Shown in pieces: positions 40,990-52,500 of a DNA stretch of 64,000 bases. Each line of letters begins with the position of its first letter. Within the stretch, counting starts at the first letter, position 1. The notes under the pieces are model-generated. The model did not search any database. It worked only from the letters and a program-made list of their open reading frames with translations, and was not told the DNA's origin. The position numbers and the translations under genes are program-made. The DNA comes from Rhynochetos jubatus (taxonomy: Eukaryota; Chordata; Aves; Eurypygiformes; Rhynochetidae): NCBI GenBank assembly GCA_027574665.1, contig CM050662.1, positions 3,812,501 to 3,876,500 on the forward strand. Direction: 5' to 3'.

Positions 40990-41931
40990 ACCTCTATCAA
41001 GACATACTTAAGAGGGGGAAAAAATGGTGCAACTGCAGCTGGAGGAGTGAGCATATGTGAGAGGAGCAGCCCTGCAGACCCCCAGGTCAGTGGAGAAGGA
41101 GGGGCAGGAGGTGCTCCAGGCACCAGACCAGAGATTCTCCAAAGCCTGTGGTGCAACCCATGGTGAGGCCAGCTGTGCCCTGCAGCCATGGAGGGTCATG
41201 GGGGGCACAGACCCACCTGCAGCCCAGGGAGGACCGCACGCCAGAGAAGGGGGATGCCTGAAGAAGGCTATGACCCCATGGCAACCTGCACTAGAGCAGG
41301 CTCCTGGCAGGAGCTGTGGCCCCTTGCAGAGAGGAGCCCAGGCTGGAGCAGGTTTGCTGGCAGGACTTGTCACTCCAGGGGTACCCAGGCTGGGGCAGCT
41401 GCTCCTGAAGGACGGCACCCCGTGGGGGGGACCCGTGCTGGAGCAGGTCATGAAGAACTGCAGCCCCTGGGAAGTGCTCATGTTGGAGAAGTTGGCGGAG
41501 GACTATCTCCCATGGCAGAGACCCCACGCTGGAGCAGAGGCAGAGTGTGAGGACCCTCCCCTGAGGAGGAAGGAGCAGCAGAGACAGCGTGTGTTGGACT
41601 GACCCCAACCCCCATTCCCTGTCCCCCTTGTGCTGCCTGCGGGGAGGAAGGAGAGAAATGGGGAGCAAAGCTGGACCCAGGAAGAAGGGAGGGGTGGGGG
41701 AAGAGCTATTAAGATCTGTTTTTATTTCTCATTACCCTGATTTGATTGGCAATAATTTCCCCAAGTTGAGTCTGTTTTGCCTGTGATGGTAATTGGTGAG
41801 TGATCCCTCCCCGCCTTTATCTCAACCCACAAGCTTTCCATGATAATTTCTCTCCCCTGCCCAGCTGAGGAGAGGAGCGACAGAGCAGCTTTGGTGGGCA
41901 CCTGCCCTCCAGTCAGGGTCAGCCCAGCACA
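40990..41931 (+). mobile_element. Avian endogenous-retrovirus LTR-type repeat (solo, 5' edge unclear)
   Basis: The sequence matches, from memory, a common avian LTR-type repeat. It has a GC-rich left part built of degenerate units around GGAGCAG (41060-41560), a TTTTTATTTCTCATTACCCTGA region, and a right end TCTCCCCTGCCCAGCTGAGG ... TTGGTGGGCACCTG ... AGCCCAGCACA ending near 41931. No gag, pol or env remains are attached. The polyadenylation hexamer expected after GATTGG appears damaged (GGCAATAATTT). The open frames crossing it are by-products of the GC-rich units. The 5' edge was not found and may be truncated. Confidence 0.6.
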
Positions 41932-42209
41932 GGCCTGTGTGTCCCTGGGGAAGGAGGTGGGTGTGGAATAATTACTGAAGGTGACTTGGAAATTAAACTT
42001 ATATTCACATTTTAAGAAAAGGTACAGCAGTAAGAGACTTTCAGAGTGGAGTGAGGCCAATATGCAGAGAATCTGTATCACGGTAGTTCCCCAGGCAACC
42101 CTAGCTGTTAGCATCACCAGGGGAACTTGGTGTGCTGACTCTAAGAGGGGCTGTGCCGAGGGTGGAGCACAGTGGAGACACAGCGGCCAGGCTCTGTACT
42201 GATATGGGG

Positions 42210-43030
42210 TGTTATGGAACTGATAAGCTGCATATTTAAGGCCCTGGGCCAACAATCTGCCATTTTTTGACAAAATGTTGTCCTTTAGGTGAACTTTGCT
42301 CATTATAATCTCATTATAATACAAAACCACACCTCCATCCCAAAAGCTACCCACATCCGAGTTGCGACCACCCCCCACTGAGCATGCACTCTGAAGTCTT
42401 CCTAGCCTATCCCTTTAAAAGCAAAGCAGGAGTATTTTACACCAATTGTAACAAAGGTGTGTGTGACTGGAGTCACTCAAGTTCCACCTGAAAGGTAAAA
42501 AATAGTATAAAAACGGATTAAGAGAGGAGGGGTGTTGGGGAAAATACTGTCACTGACCACCCCTGATTTCTGGGTTCAGTCGATGGGCTGAGCCTCTCTT
42601 CACCCCCATTGGGACACCCTGAGTGAGACTTAAACTCCTAGTTATACTGAGTATTTTCCTGGGAACTTGGGAATCTCTCCCAATATAGTTATTTTATGCT
42701 GCTCTACTACTCGAGTAGTTTTATATTGTCGTGTGTTACCATATTACTTGCACGTGGTTTTGCAGACAGTGTATCGTCACCAGGAATTCAAAAGAATCTG
42801 CACTTCTGTTGCCTCAATAACTCGCACGATTCATTAATCCAGCCCTGAGAGTTCTTATTGAATGCAACCAAACTCCTTACGTCTGGCTGTGCTGGTTCAT
42901 TGGATGTGACTGGGCCAATCGTGCGTCACGCTGTTCGTGCATCCGTCATCATGATAGTTCAGTACACTGAACGCGACTGGACTTAGAGTGTGTGAATTGG
43001 GCATCACTCAGAATCTAATCCCAGCCGCCC
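42210..43030 (+). mobile_element. Second LTR-like element with TATA box
   Basis: A segment beginning TGTTATGGAACTGATAAG has the look of an LTR and 5' leader: inverted CATTATAATCTCATTATAAT-type U3 repeats near 42300, a TATAAAAA box at 42506-42513, and the CACTGACCACCCCTGATTTC / GGGCTGAGCCTCTCTTCACC stretch that I associate with avian ERV LTRs. Further downstream is TTGCCTCAATAACTCGCACG. No retroviral coding sequence follows. Right edge and target duplication were not determined, and it could be two adjacent fragments. Confidence 0.5.
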
Positions 43031-46000
43031 CCAGCCCCTCTGATATCATAGGATAAGCTGGAACGGAAGGGAGTTTATTTTCTGCCATATTACTTTGCCT
43101 TTTAACGCCACAGCAAGAGATGGAGCTGCCCGTGTGGTCCCCTCCAGCACTCCATGCCAGTGACTTTATTCTTACCTAAATCCCTGCTTGGACATCTGGA
43201 CAGGCTCCTGCTCAGGTCAGTAGAGGTGACCACTTCTAGAAAGGGTCCCTGTGGATGCTGCTGCCCATGTGGTCCCAGCCCCGTTGCAGCCAAGCTGGTG
43301 GCACTAAAAGCTTGATGTTCCCTTTACACGCGTTATGTACCCGCCAGGTCCCTCTGCTCTCACTGCTGCCTTTATTCTCCTCTCTGCTTCTACACCATTT
43401 GTGCATGGCTTTGTAGGAAAATGGCTTTGAATTGATCACTGTTGTGCCTTATCTGATTTAATCCAAACATGATATCAAGCAGGAGAGAGGGAGGGAAGCC
43501 CGGTGGGAAGCCTGCGTGCAGCAAAACACTTGGCTGTGGAGAACAGCGTCATTAATAACCCGTAATGAAATGCTGGAGTCATCTGGCGTTGCTGGGCTCT
43601 TGCAATAAGGCAGAGCCTGCCCTTGCTCCCCCGCCTGAAGCCCACGAGGGCCAAGCTGTCCTGTGGGTGCGTTCGAGAGGGAGAAGAGTTGCCGCAGACT
43701 GACACCCGCCGGGATCCCGGCCCCGAGCTTTGCCACCGCTGCAGGGGCAGCAGCTCACCCGGAAACCCCCCTGCTTCACCCCTAGTCCTGCTGGCAGAAC
43801 CTCCCCGTGAGCAGGGACAGGCCCTCAGCTCATCCCGTCGCATCTACCACTCTGGGGCCTCCGAGGGATTGATGGCAAAAGCCCTTGGACAAGTCGTTTT
43901 TATTCTTTGTTGACAGTGAATGTAATAAATAGTACTTGAACTGGTGGTGATGAGAGGCTGCAAACAGGATCCATCTGATCCTTACAGCAATCTGGAGAGG
44001 CTGATGCTGGCAACATGGCAGACTGGTGCTGCAAAAGCCCCCGTGGCCCAGCATGCAAAATGGGGGAGAAAAAGCAATTTTAAAAGCAAGCTGGGTAACC
44101 CTTCAGCTGCGATGCCACCCCATCTTAAGTCCAGGGTTCACCTCTGTCCTCTCTGGATGCATATGCGCTGCAAAAATCATCTGCTTGGAGCCCTGGCTGG
44201 GTCACGACTCACATCTTGGATTGTAAAGACACATTTCATCATCTCCGCGTGGAAAGTGGCTGCCACCAGCTCGCTGGCAGTGGTGAGGCTGGCAGGGCAG
44301 GCCGGGAAGGTACCTGCTGCCTGTCAGCTGCCTGTGAATGTCTGTGCTTTGCTCCACTCTGCATTGAACAGCATCTTACGGCTTTCTTCTGGGTCTTCCT
44401 CCAGCCAAAACTACCTAAAAATGCCACTAGAACCTTCGAGTGAACTGGCAAAGGGCTGTGCTGTGTGGCTTCACAGCGACAGCAGCTTGTTATTTCACTC
44501 TGGACTTGAATGTCTGATTATGTGTCTGGGGGTATTCAACACCAGCCAGGTAACTCCATTTCTGACCAAATTCAGGGCATGTTGCCGTGGCTGAGCTGCT
44601 GGGGAAGATGGATGGTCCCAAGAAGGGTCCCCAGGAGGGGAGGTGGCTCCAGCCAAGCATGTGGTGGTCCTGGGCACAAAGCCACGTGCCTTTTCCTGAA
44701 GAAAATCTGAAATTCTTGTGGCCCAGGAGTCACCCTGCAGCCCACAGCAGCATCCCCGCAGTGATAGTGCAATCTCAGCTCCTGCCCTGGAAGCAGCCTT
44801 GCAATCAAGTGATGAGGGCCAGTTGCAAAGGCAAGGAAAAGTTTTATTGCCTATCGTGACAGTGAATCACACTGCGGTGTCCAGCTATTGTTCTGGGCTC
44901 GTGCTGAGCAAGGGCAAATTTTGTATCATCCTGCCGGGGGGGTAGGGAACCAAGCTCTCCCCGCTGCTTCGCTGCTGCTTGGGCGTAGGACTGGCCCAAC
45001 TCCGCCGGGCTCTTAGCCTAGTTTGCTGTTAAACTTGCAAACCTGTGGACTGAGAAAATGTCAGTGCTGCTTCACAGGGAATAACCCATTTCTGCATCCT
45101 CAGCTTTTCTGATTTCCACTTTTGAACAGCCCAGTGCTATTGATAAGGGAAGACAGAGGTGCCCGTGCACATATCTGGGGATGTCAGCGGCTCTGATCTT
45201 GCTGGGAGATCAGCCCTGAATCCCACCACACATTTAAAGTCAAGCCGCCTTGAGCAAAGCTTGCCCTTAAAAGGAGGTATTTAAAAACAAGGAATCAATT
45301 GCATTAAGTGCAAATTCATCTGTTGATATGGCTGTCCAGGGGCAGAGCGGCCATTTACTGTGGTGTGCAATGCTGTGGGGATCAGCGGCTCTGCGATCAT
45401 TAACACTCTGGGTCACTAACGATGCCCAGAAGTGGCTGGAAGCAAAGAGAACTGAAGTCTGATGGATTAATGCTGCCTCCCACCAATGCGGCCCGCGATA
45501 TATCAATTACCTATCTGCTTAGTCCTTTTCTCCATCCTTTTACAATCTAAATAGCACATTTTATAGTCGCTGCTAAGTGATGTGATCAACATCAATTACC
45601 TACTAAAAGAGAATCAAGTCTTGATTTAAAATTAAGTGCTGCATTTTTCCATGTTCTTTATATGTAGCCAACAGAATAATTGCAGTGACATAAAAACTAA
45701 TTACACAACTCCACAATTAGGCCTCCCTCCTAGTGCTGTGATTGTCTTTAAGTACACTGATGAAAAATTACTCCCAGCCCTAAATTGCTCTCTCACACCC
45801 ATCTTCTCCAATACCTTTGGAAAAAACCCTCCATCCCACCAGATCAAACAGAAGAACTTGAAATGCAAAAGATAATACATGCAGAGCGTGTTTTCTAATC
45901 TCTTTGATGTGTGAGCGGTTTCAGACAGCGGATTAGGCTGGTATCGCTTGAGGATGCAGCACTCGCTCCTCTCTGCGACGATGGACCAAGCATCTCAGCA

Positions 46001-47289
46001 AGACTTCCCAAACTGGCTGGGGCTGGCGTGGGGCTGGCGTGGGGCTGGGGCCAGCCTGCCAGCACCCTGCGGCATCACTGTTAGGCTGTGGATGGGAAGA
46101 AGCTCCTCGTCCCTGTGCCCCAGACAACGTTTGGCTTTTGGGCTGCAAACAGAGGAGGGGCCAGTCCTGCCTGGCTGCTGGCCTTGGGTTTGGCTGCACA
46201 GAGGGGTTTTATTGCTCCTTCTGCTGCATCTGGAGGAGAGGGCTCAGTGCGGCTTCAGAGAGATGGCTGATCATCCCGTTAGTGCTGTTTCACCTGGCAG
46301 AAACAAGGGGAAGAGCTGGATCCAGCTTGCCTGCCCCACCGGAGAAACCATGTCGGGGTTTGGGCAGAGGCAGATGGACAAGCCCCATCCTGAGCTGGTG
46401 GCAATGCTGCCCCAGGAGCCGAGAGGGCCCAGAGCCACAAAGGGAGGAGAAGGAAGAGACTGGAGTGCGGCAGCGCTGTCATGCATCCAAAGGCCAGGAG
46501 TTAGGTCTTGCCAGAAATCACATAGCTTCCTGAAAAATCATGCCATTAAACCCCAAAAAATCATGGGGCGCTCCTGATGGGCTTTGTGCGTTTGGATTCT
46601 GGATTTCAGTTTTGAGGTGTTTACATCCAACGTGGAAAAACTGACAACACTTCATTTACTGGAAACGAAAGCTGAGACTTGCTCACTATCAGCCTCCTGC
46701 CTCCAGGACCTTTGTGGGTGCCGGCAGCAAAGCTGGGTGCGTGGGTGAGCAGAGCCGCGGGGACACCGGCCCAGGAGACAGGGCAGGCATGCAGCTTCCT
46801 GCCCGCCCCTTACACCGCGCTGCCCCGTGGATCGTTGCTTGCTGTCACTGAGCATCCTTTGCTGGATAATGAAACGTCGCGGGGTTTATTTTGGGGCTGG
46901 CAGGGTGTTTGTGGCCGTTGCGGGATGCACGGCGGAGCCCTTGCCGGGGGAGGAGTGTGGCACAGCTCCCGCCTGTGGCTCCTCCATCGCTTTGCGATGC
47001 CAGCACTGGGTCATTGGCTGGGGGAGGGGGCGGAATTTTAATCCGCATGGCACTGTGAGCTAAGGAGGCAGAAGGGATGCACGGCCCGTCCTGCGGCAGC
47101 CCGCAAGTCCCTGCGCCTTCCGGTCTCCCTTGCTCACCTTCCGCACGTCCAGGGGACGCTGGGTGCCAAGGCTGTGAATTGACACCCCTGCCTTTACCTG
47201 GCACTCCAGTGCCCCCCTCTAAACGCGTGAAGAACAAGGGGGTGCCGAGGCAGCCCGCGGCAGGAAGGTGTGATGTGGAACATCGCTGA
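43031..47289. other. Intergenic interval before the third CpG island
   Basis: No gene was recognised. The 45.26-45.88 kb part is AT-rich and dense in TAATTA/CAATTA-type cores, suggesting a conserved regulatory block; the remainder is unremarkable. Confidence 0.45.
45502..45602 (+). promoter_or_regulatory. Duplicated ATCAATTACCTA motif (possible enhancer core)
   Basis: The 12-mer occurs exactly at 45502-45513 and 45591-45602 in an AT-rich block, with further homeodomain-like cores (AATCAATTGC, CTAATTACA) nearby. This arrangement is typical of conserved developmental enhancers, but conservation cannot be judged from one sequence. Confidence 0.35.
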
Positions 47290-47413
47290 TGCCAACATCA
47301 GCTCCTTCTTCCCACCGCCCGGCTGGCGCGGCGGCAGCGGGAGCTGGGCACGGCCCGGCACAGGCGGGCGGAGGCTGGCGTGGGCTGCCCCGCGACCGGC
47401 CGCTCAAGGCCGA

Positions 47414-47456
47414 GGGAAGGCGCAGGGAAGGCGCAGGGAAGGCGCAGGGAAGGCGC
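47414..47456 (+). repeat. 11-bp GC-rich tandem repeat at the island edge
   Basis: Unit GGGAAGGCGCA, just under four perfect copies, about 160 bp upstream of the exon 1 donor. It could be polymorphic. Confidence 0.95.
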
Positions 47457-47581
47457 CGCCAGGGCCGCCCCTGCCGGCGGCAGCCCCATCCCGCGGACCC
47501 GCTCAGCGCGAGGGGTGGAGCCACCGCCCCACGGGACGGGGCAAGGGGGCGGGACCGCGGCATCGGCCGGCGCGGATTGGC

Positions 47582-47621
47582 CGGGGGCGGCGGCCGAGGG
47601 GAGCGTGCGCAGTGCGGAGCG
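47582..47621 (+). other. Candidate SIL1 non-coding exon 1
   Basis: The 3' edge is the donor GCG|GTGAGT. The start is taken just downstream of the inverted CCAAT and is uncertain. No ATG lies between 47582 and the donor. Confidence 0.4.
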
Positions 47622-48938
47622 GTGAGTGGGGGGCGGGGGAGGCGGTCGAGGCCGGGGCGGGAGGGCGCAGTTGTTAGACCCCTGCTGTGCCAGGCCGCTG
47701 CTCGGTGCCGCGCGACCGGGCCGCTCGCGGGATCGGGCCGCCGCCTCCCGCACCGGAGAGTGTCCTGACGGTGCCCTCGTTGGAGGGGGGCCGGCGGTGA
47801 GGCCTTGCGGGGCGGGGGCCCGCCCTGCTCTGCCTCAGAGGGGGCCCTGCCCAGGTTCTGAGGGCGCAGGGCCTGGGGAGCTGCTTCTGCGGCGGCGTAA
47901 TGGCGTTTGCCCTAACCCCGGCGGGTGGCGGCCTGCCTCGGGCAGGGCTGGGAAGTAAAGGCAGGTGCCCGGGCTGTCGCGTTGCAGAGGTGACCGGGGC
48001 CGGCGGTGGGCACCTGCCTGCGAAGCGCGGGGCAGGACGCCTGGGCAGACGAGGGTCCCGCGCGCCGGGGGGGTTTAAACACGATTGCCAAGAAACGGGC
48101 ACGGTTTGGATTCTGCTTTGGGCACGAGGTGGGGCTGGGTGGCCCCAGGCCCCCTTTGCAGCTGGGCAGTTGTGCAGTAAAAGAAGCCCGGGTCCCTCTC
48201 GCGTAGCTCTGGGCCGTTAAAAGGGGTTTTCCTTGTGGCTATGAGCGCAGTAACACGAGGCCTGAGTTCTAAAGCTAATTATTTTGGTTGAGCTTACATA
48301 TGGCTCTCGCCGGAGAGCTAGTGGAATTACATGTTGCACAAAGCCAGGGAGTGAAAACTGAGCAAATGGGATTTTGTATATAAACACTATTTGGAATATT
48401 GCCTTAAAGTGTTTAACTTTGGTGGTTGACTAACACTCGCGTTAGAAGTAATCTTTGACAAATAATCAACACTACCCGCCTCTCAAGATGGCCTAGGTTT
48501 ACCCTAACAAGTTCTGTAGACACAATTTCTTGGGGCAAGTTATTTATTTTACAGTGTTTTGCTGATAGAACTAACCTAGTACAAATATGGCTCAGAGGCA
48601 GAAAGTATGACTTCACTGATACTGTTTAATTTGCTTGCCAAAGCGGTGTAATCAGCGCAGGCATTTCTGCTGGTAGAGCTGTCTGGGCGGGGAGGCTGCT
48701 GCAGCTAGGGCCGTGATGGGAAGCCTTTTAAGTGCAGATAAGTGTCTGTGGCGGTAGGAGCCGACGACACACCTTGTCATTACGTGCTACTGCAGTGTTT
48801 CTGCTCTGTGCGATCCTTTTGAATTCATTTGTGCTCTGGGACTAGCATTATTAAGGGATGGCGTTCTCTCTTTCTCTCTTCTCTTTCCCCCAACCCTGCT
48901 TTAAAATGACCAGCCTGGACTGTGTTGGTATTTTTCAG

Positions 48939-49012
48939 CAGCCTCCGAGGCGCAGTGGAAGCATCCAAAATACTGTCCCCGAAACATTAATGCTGAAGTG
49001 CAGCTAACGGAG
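48939..49012 (+). other. Candidate spliced 5' UTR exon
   Basis: A 74-nt segment has a good acceptor (TGTTGGTATTTTTCAG) and donor (GAG|GTGAGA). Its only ATG opens five codons before a stop, so it looks non-coding or like a uORF exon. It probably belongs to the transcript starting at 47.6 kb. Confidence 0.45.
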
Positions 49013-49499
49013 GTGAGAGGAGTGTCTGCAAGTTCCTGGGGTCTGCCATCTGTGTGACCATGTATTTACTAGATTTGAAGGGATAACAAGTATGATCCTG
49101 TTAAGGAAATAAGCTGAAAACTAGCAATTGCTAACGAGTTGTCGGAGCAGCCCTTGAACCCATGCCCTCAAGAGCACAAGACCAGTGCTAGTGGTACTGC
49201 TGCCACCTTCTCCTTTTTATGGTTGAGAATTCCTGTAGCCTGAGCAATAGCACACCTGAGAAGCTCCCCAGCACCCCAACCCCTCTCTCTGTCGGCTCTG
49301 GCTTGCCAAGTAGCAGACTACTTAAATGCTGGGCAGGTGTGGTTGAAAGCACATCAGGTATACCCTGAGAACTTGCGAAGCCGTGGATTATTGGGCTAAA
49401 TTTAGGGCTAATAGGCAGCCTTTCTGTGTGCTAATCCTCTCTGCTGCTGCCTCCCTCCATGGCTTCTGTAACCCACTTCAGCTCTCTTACTGCTCAGTT

Positions 49500-49523
49500 C
49501 CCCCCCCCCCCCCCCCCCCCCCC
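49500..49523 (+). repeat. Poly-C tract (C24)
   Basis: Uninterrupted run of 24 C (G on the minus strand). It is capable of i-motif or G-quadruplex formation, and its length is likely unreliable in any assembly. Confidence 0.95.
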
Positions 49524-52500
49524 GAAATAACGTTTAACTTGCACTCATGAAGTAGGTGAATCAGCTTTAATTAAGATTTGTCGGGCTCTTTGTTGATAAG
49601 TACCCTATAAAGCTAGTTCTTATTTTTATTAACACGCAGATATTCTTAGCACCCAAAGTGAAAAATGACACAATACTGGGGATCTTCTGGGAAACAGCCC
49701 TGTGAAGGGAGACAGTGCGTGCTAACGAGGGCTTTGTCAAATCTCTTCTGGCGGCGGCTCACGAGGCAGCTTGCTCCTAAAGCTCTGACTCAAAAGAGCC
49801 CAAAATCTTAAATGTTCCTGGAAGTTAAGCTCTGCTTTTGCCTAAGGTGTAGATCTTGCCCCGTTGCTGGGTTCCTCGCAGAGCCTTTGGTCGGGGTTTG
49901 GCGCAGCTGTGTGTGTATGGCATCAGCTGCACAGGCACAGCTGCTCTTGACCACTTTGCAACACCTTGTTTCAGTGATTTCAGTTGCTTTCAGCAGTCAT
50001 TGCCCCAGATTATTCTGTCTGGGGTAGGGAGGGCTTGCCTGCTCTGTGGGCTGATGGCCCTTATAGGCTACAGCCTGTCTTTGGGGCTGTTTGGGGGTAA
50101 GCGGGGAGGAAGGAAGCCTTGTCCTTCCCTGTGGCAGCTGAGGCATCCCTTGCCCTGCAGCGCATGGGAAGGTCATCTTAACTGCCGGAGTAGCTTGGTG
50201 GCAAATCGAGCTGAAGAGCTTCGTTTATGAAAGGTCATGAAGATGTGAATTGATGCGGTTACGGCTGTGTTTGTTCTGCGTTGCTGTGTGGGTGCCCTTT
50301 CGGCAGGATGAGGAGCTCTGTTGTGTTTTGGGGAAGAGAAGGCTGTTGATGTAGCTCTAAGATGTCACTGCTGTAGCAGTGTAGGAGCAGCCTAAGATGC
50401 TAAAATGAAATGCAGGGCTGGAAAAGCCTTGTCTGTGCCTCTGTCCTGAGGCCAGCTGAAAAATACCCAGCTTCAGACTGGACTGTGGTGGGTGTTATTG
50501 CAGATCTGAACTGGGGGCAAGTTCCCTCTGGGATTTGATCAGGTCCTGGTTTCAGAGAGCCTGGTCACTTTTTTCTGACTTGCCTGTGCTGCAGATTAAG
50601 TGGGCTGCTGTGCCTCCTGGCTTCAGAGACTGTGGAGCCCAGCGGATGGTTGTCCTCCTTGTAAGCAGCTCTTAAATGCTGAGTGAGAGCCGATCATGGC
50701 CCTGGAGGGGAGCAGGGATGGAGAAAAACTTCAACAGCTCCCAGGCTGCACGTTTGGCACCCCTGACTGCTCCGCTCGTTTCCCAGACCCTCTGGTTTGT
50801 CTGTGACTTTCTTAGGGGCGATACCCAGCGCTGAGCATGGCCTTCCAGCCCAGACTGAGGAATCTTATGTTATTAAATCCCAGAATCATGCTTAGCTCTT
50901 TGCGGTGGGAACAGTGGTGTCACGATGCTGACACGTCACGTTTTCAGTCCAGTCCCCCGTTTTCTTCTGTGTTCCTCATCCCAAAGAGCTTTCCCTCATG
51001 TGCTGTTTGTGTGCTTGATCTTTGGTTTTGCTGTTTCTGACTGCTGTTCTTTGCATTGCTTTCCTTGCTTTTCTTTTTATTGATTCCTGGGTGGTTTTAG
51101 AACTTTCCTTCAGTTTATCAATTCTGATGGTGACCTCCAGAGTGCTTCCAGCTCTTAACTGCTGGGCATCCTTTCAGGTTTTATGAAAGTACTTTCTCTT
51201 TCATTGTTCAGGCTGTTAATGAAAAGGATGAATAGAAGCAGACCTGGACTGAACTCCGAGGGCCCGTACGTGAGGTGTTCTGCTGTTGTGACAGGGGATC
51301 ATTGGTAGCTACCCCTAAAGTGTGTGTGTGGGGGAGTTGCTTTGGTTGGCTTTTCCCTTAGTAACGAGCACTGTGCCTCATGAGGGTGAGCTCCTCTAGT
51401 CCGGGCTCCTCTGGTTTGCCCGAGAGTGTCGGACGGATAGAGCTAAAAGCCGGCTTTAACGCAGGTCGGAGGCGTGATAGGCAGATCTCTGCAGAGAGGG
51501 ATTTCTGCCCCGTTCCTGAAGACTCGGGTGATTTTCAAGAGCTTTCATGAACCTCATTTAACAGGCTTCTCGCTGGCGCTCGCTAGGACTAGCATCGCTC
51601 AGAGGCAATCCTCCGGCCGCTCAGCCCTGCTTTCTGGCGAGAGCTCCCCGGCTGTGTCTGCACGGGGGAATCTGTGTCTGTAGTGTCCTGCTCACCTTTG
51701 TTTCTCCGTAGGCCTGTCCTCAGTGAGAGTTAAGCTTATCTGTATGTGACTAAGGTAGCAAAAATACATTTTTCTCCTCAAGCAATTCTAAGTTCCTTGT
51801 GTGGTTGCTCTGTTCTGGGGAAAAAAAAAAAATCACTCTCTCTGGAAAAACTAATTACACTCATTTTTATCCCCAAATAGTGTGTCACTGTGGGAGCGGT
51901 TGCCGGATACCTCATTCCACCAGGGCTCTGCCAGTCACCTCCACACAAACTAAGCTTAAGGAAGAGGAGTTACTTTAACTGAAACACATTTAACTGGAAA
52001 AAACATTGCTGTCCAAGCAGGGTCAGCTCTAACTGCCACTGAATTCTGTGAGTACTGAGCTGCTGTGTTCAGCTTTTTAGATTTTAAGAGGTTGGTCCTT
52101 TTTCTGAAGTGCATCTCCACCCACTGTGCCATCTTTCTTTGCACGTCATTGTAACTGTGGGGTGAAATTTGGGCCCCTATGAATTCAGGGACACCACAGG
52201 GTTCCTCTGTGGTTTTAATCCCTTCCACCTCTTGTGGCTGGTAACTGGAGGTATGTGACCACAACCGTTTGCTCAGGCTGTGCTTCAAGGACGTCATCAA
52301 TGGGATGGAGAAGGTGTGCCCTGTTTGTTCTCCTTTATTGGCCCATGGCTGAGGGGGGAGTGCTCTGACCAAATTTCATTTCCAGGGAGAAAATTCAGCC
52401 TTCCTACAGCATTCCTGTGGCTTCTGTTGGATTCTTCCTTACTTCTCTCCGGGGGGCTGTGTGCTGTAGTTAAATACTGGTAGAAAGGTTGTGTTCCGCT

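Larger units (their letters stand above)
47290..48080 (+). promoter_or_regulatory. Third CpG island, probable SIL1 promoter
   Basis: About 800 bp of CpG-rich DNA carry an inverted CCAAT (ATTGG, 47576-47580), GC boxes, and a near-perfect plus-strand donor (GCG|GTGAGT, exon ending 47621). In mammals SIL1 is transcribed away from MATR3 in head-to-head arrangement; the orientation and distance fit. Identity is by synteny alone. Confidence 0.6.

Noticed and set aside
41008-41668. Frames of 120-181 codons on both strands
   Set aside because: They lie inside the GC-rich tandem-unit part of an LTR-type repeat.
47270-48102. Frames of 106-159 codons on both strands
   Set aside because: CpG-island artefacts at the third promoter.
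51170-51260. Possible very old CR1 remnant (GCTGTTAATGAAAAGGATGA and following)
   Set aside because: Resembles the CR1 segment near its reverse-transcriptase core only loosely; too short and diverged to support.
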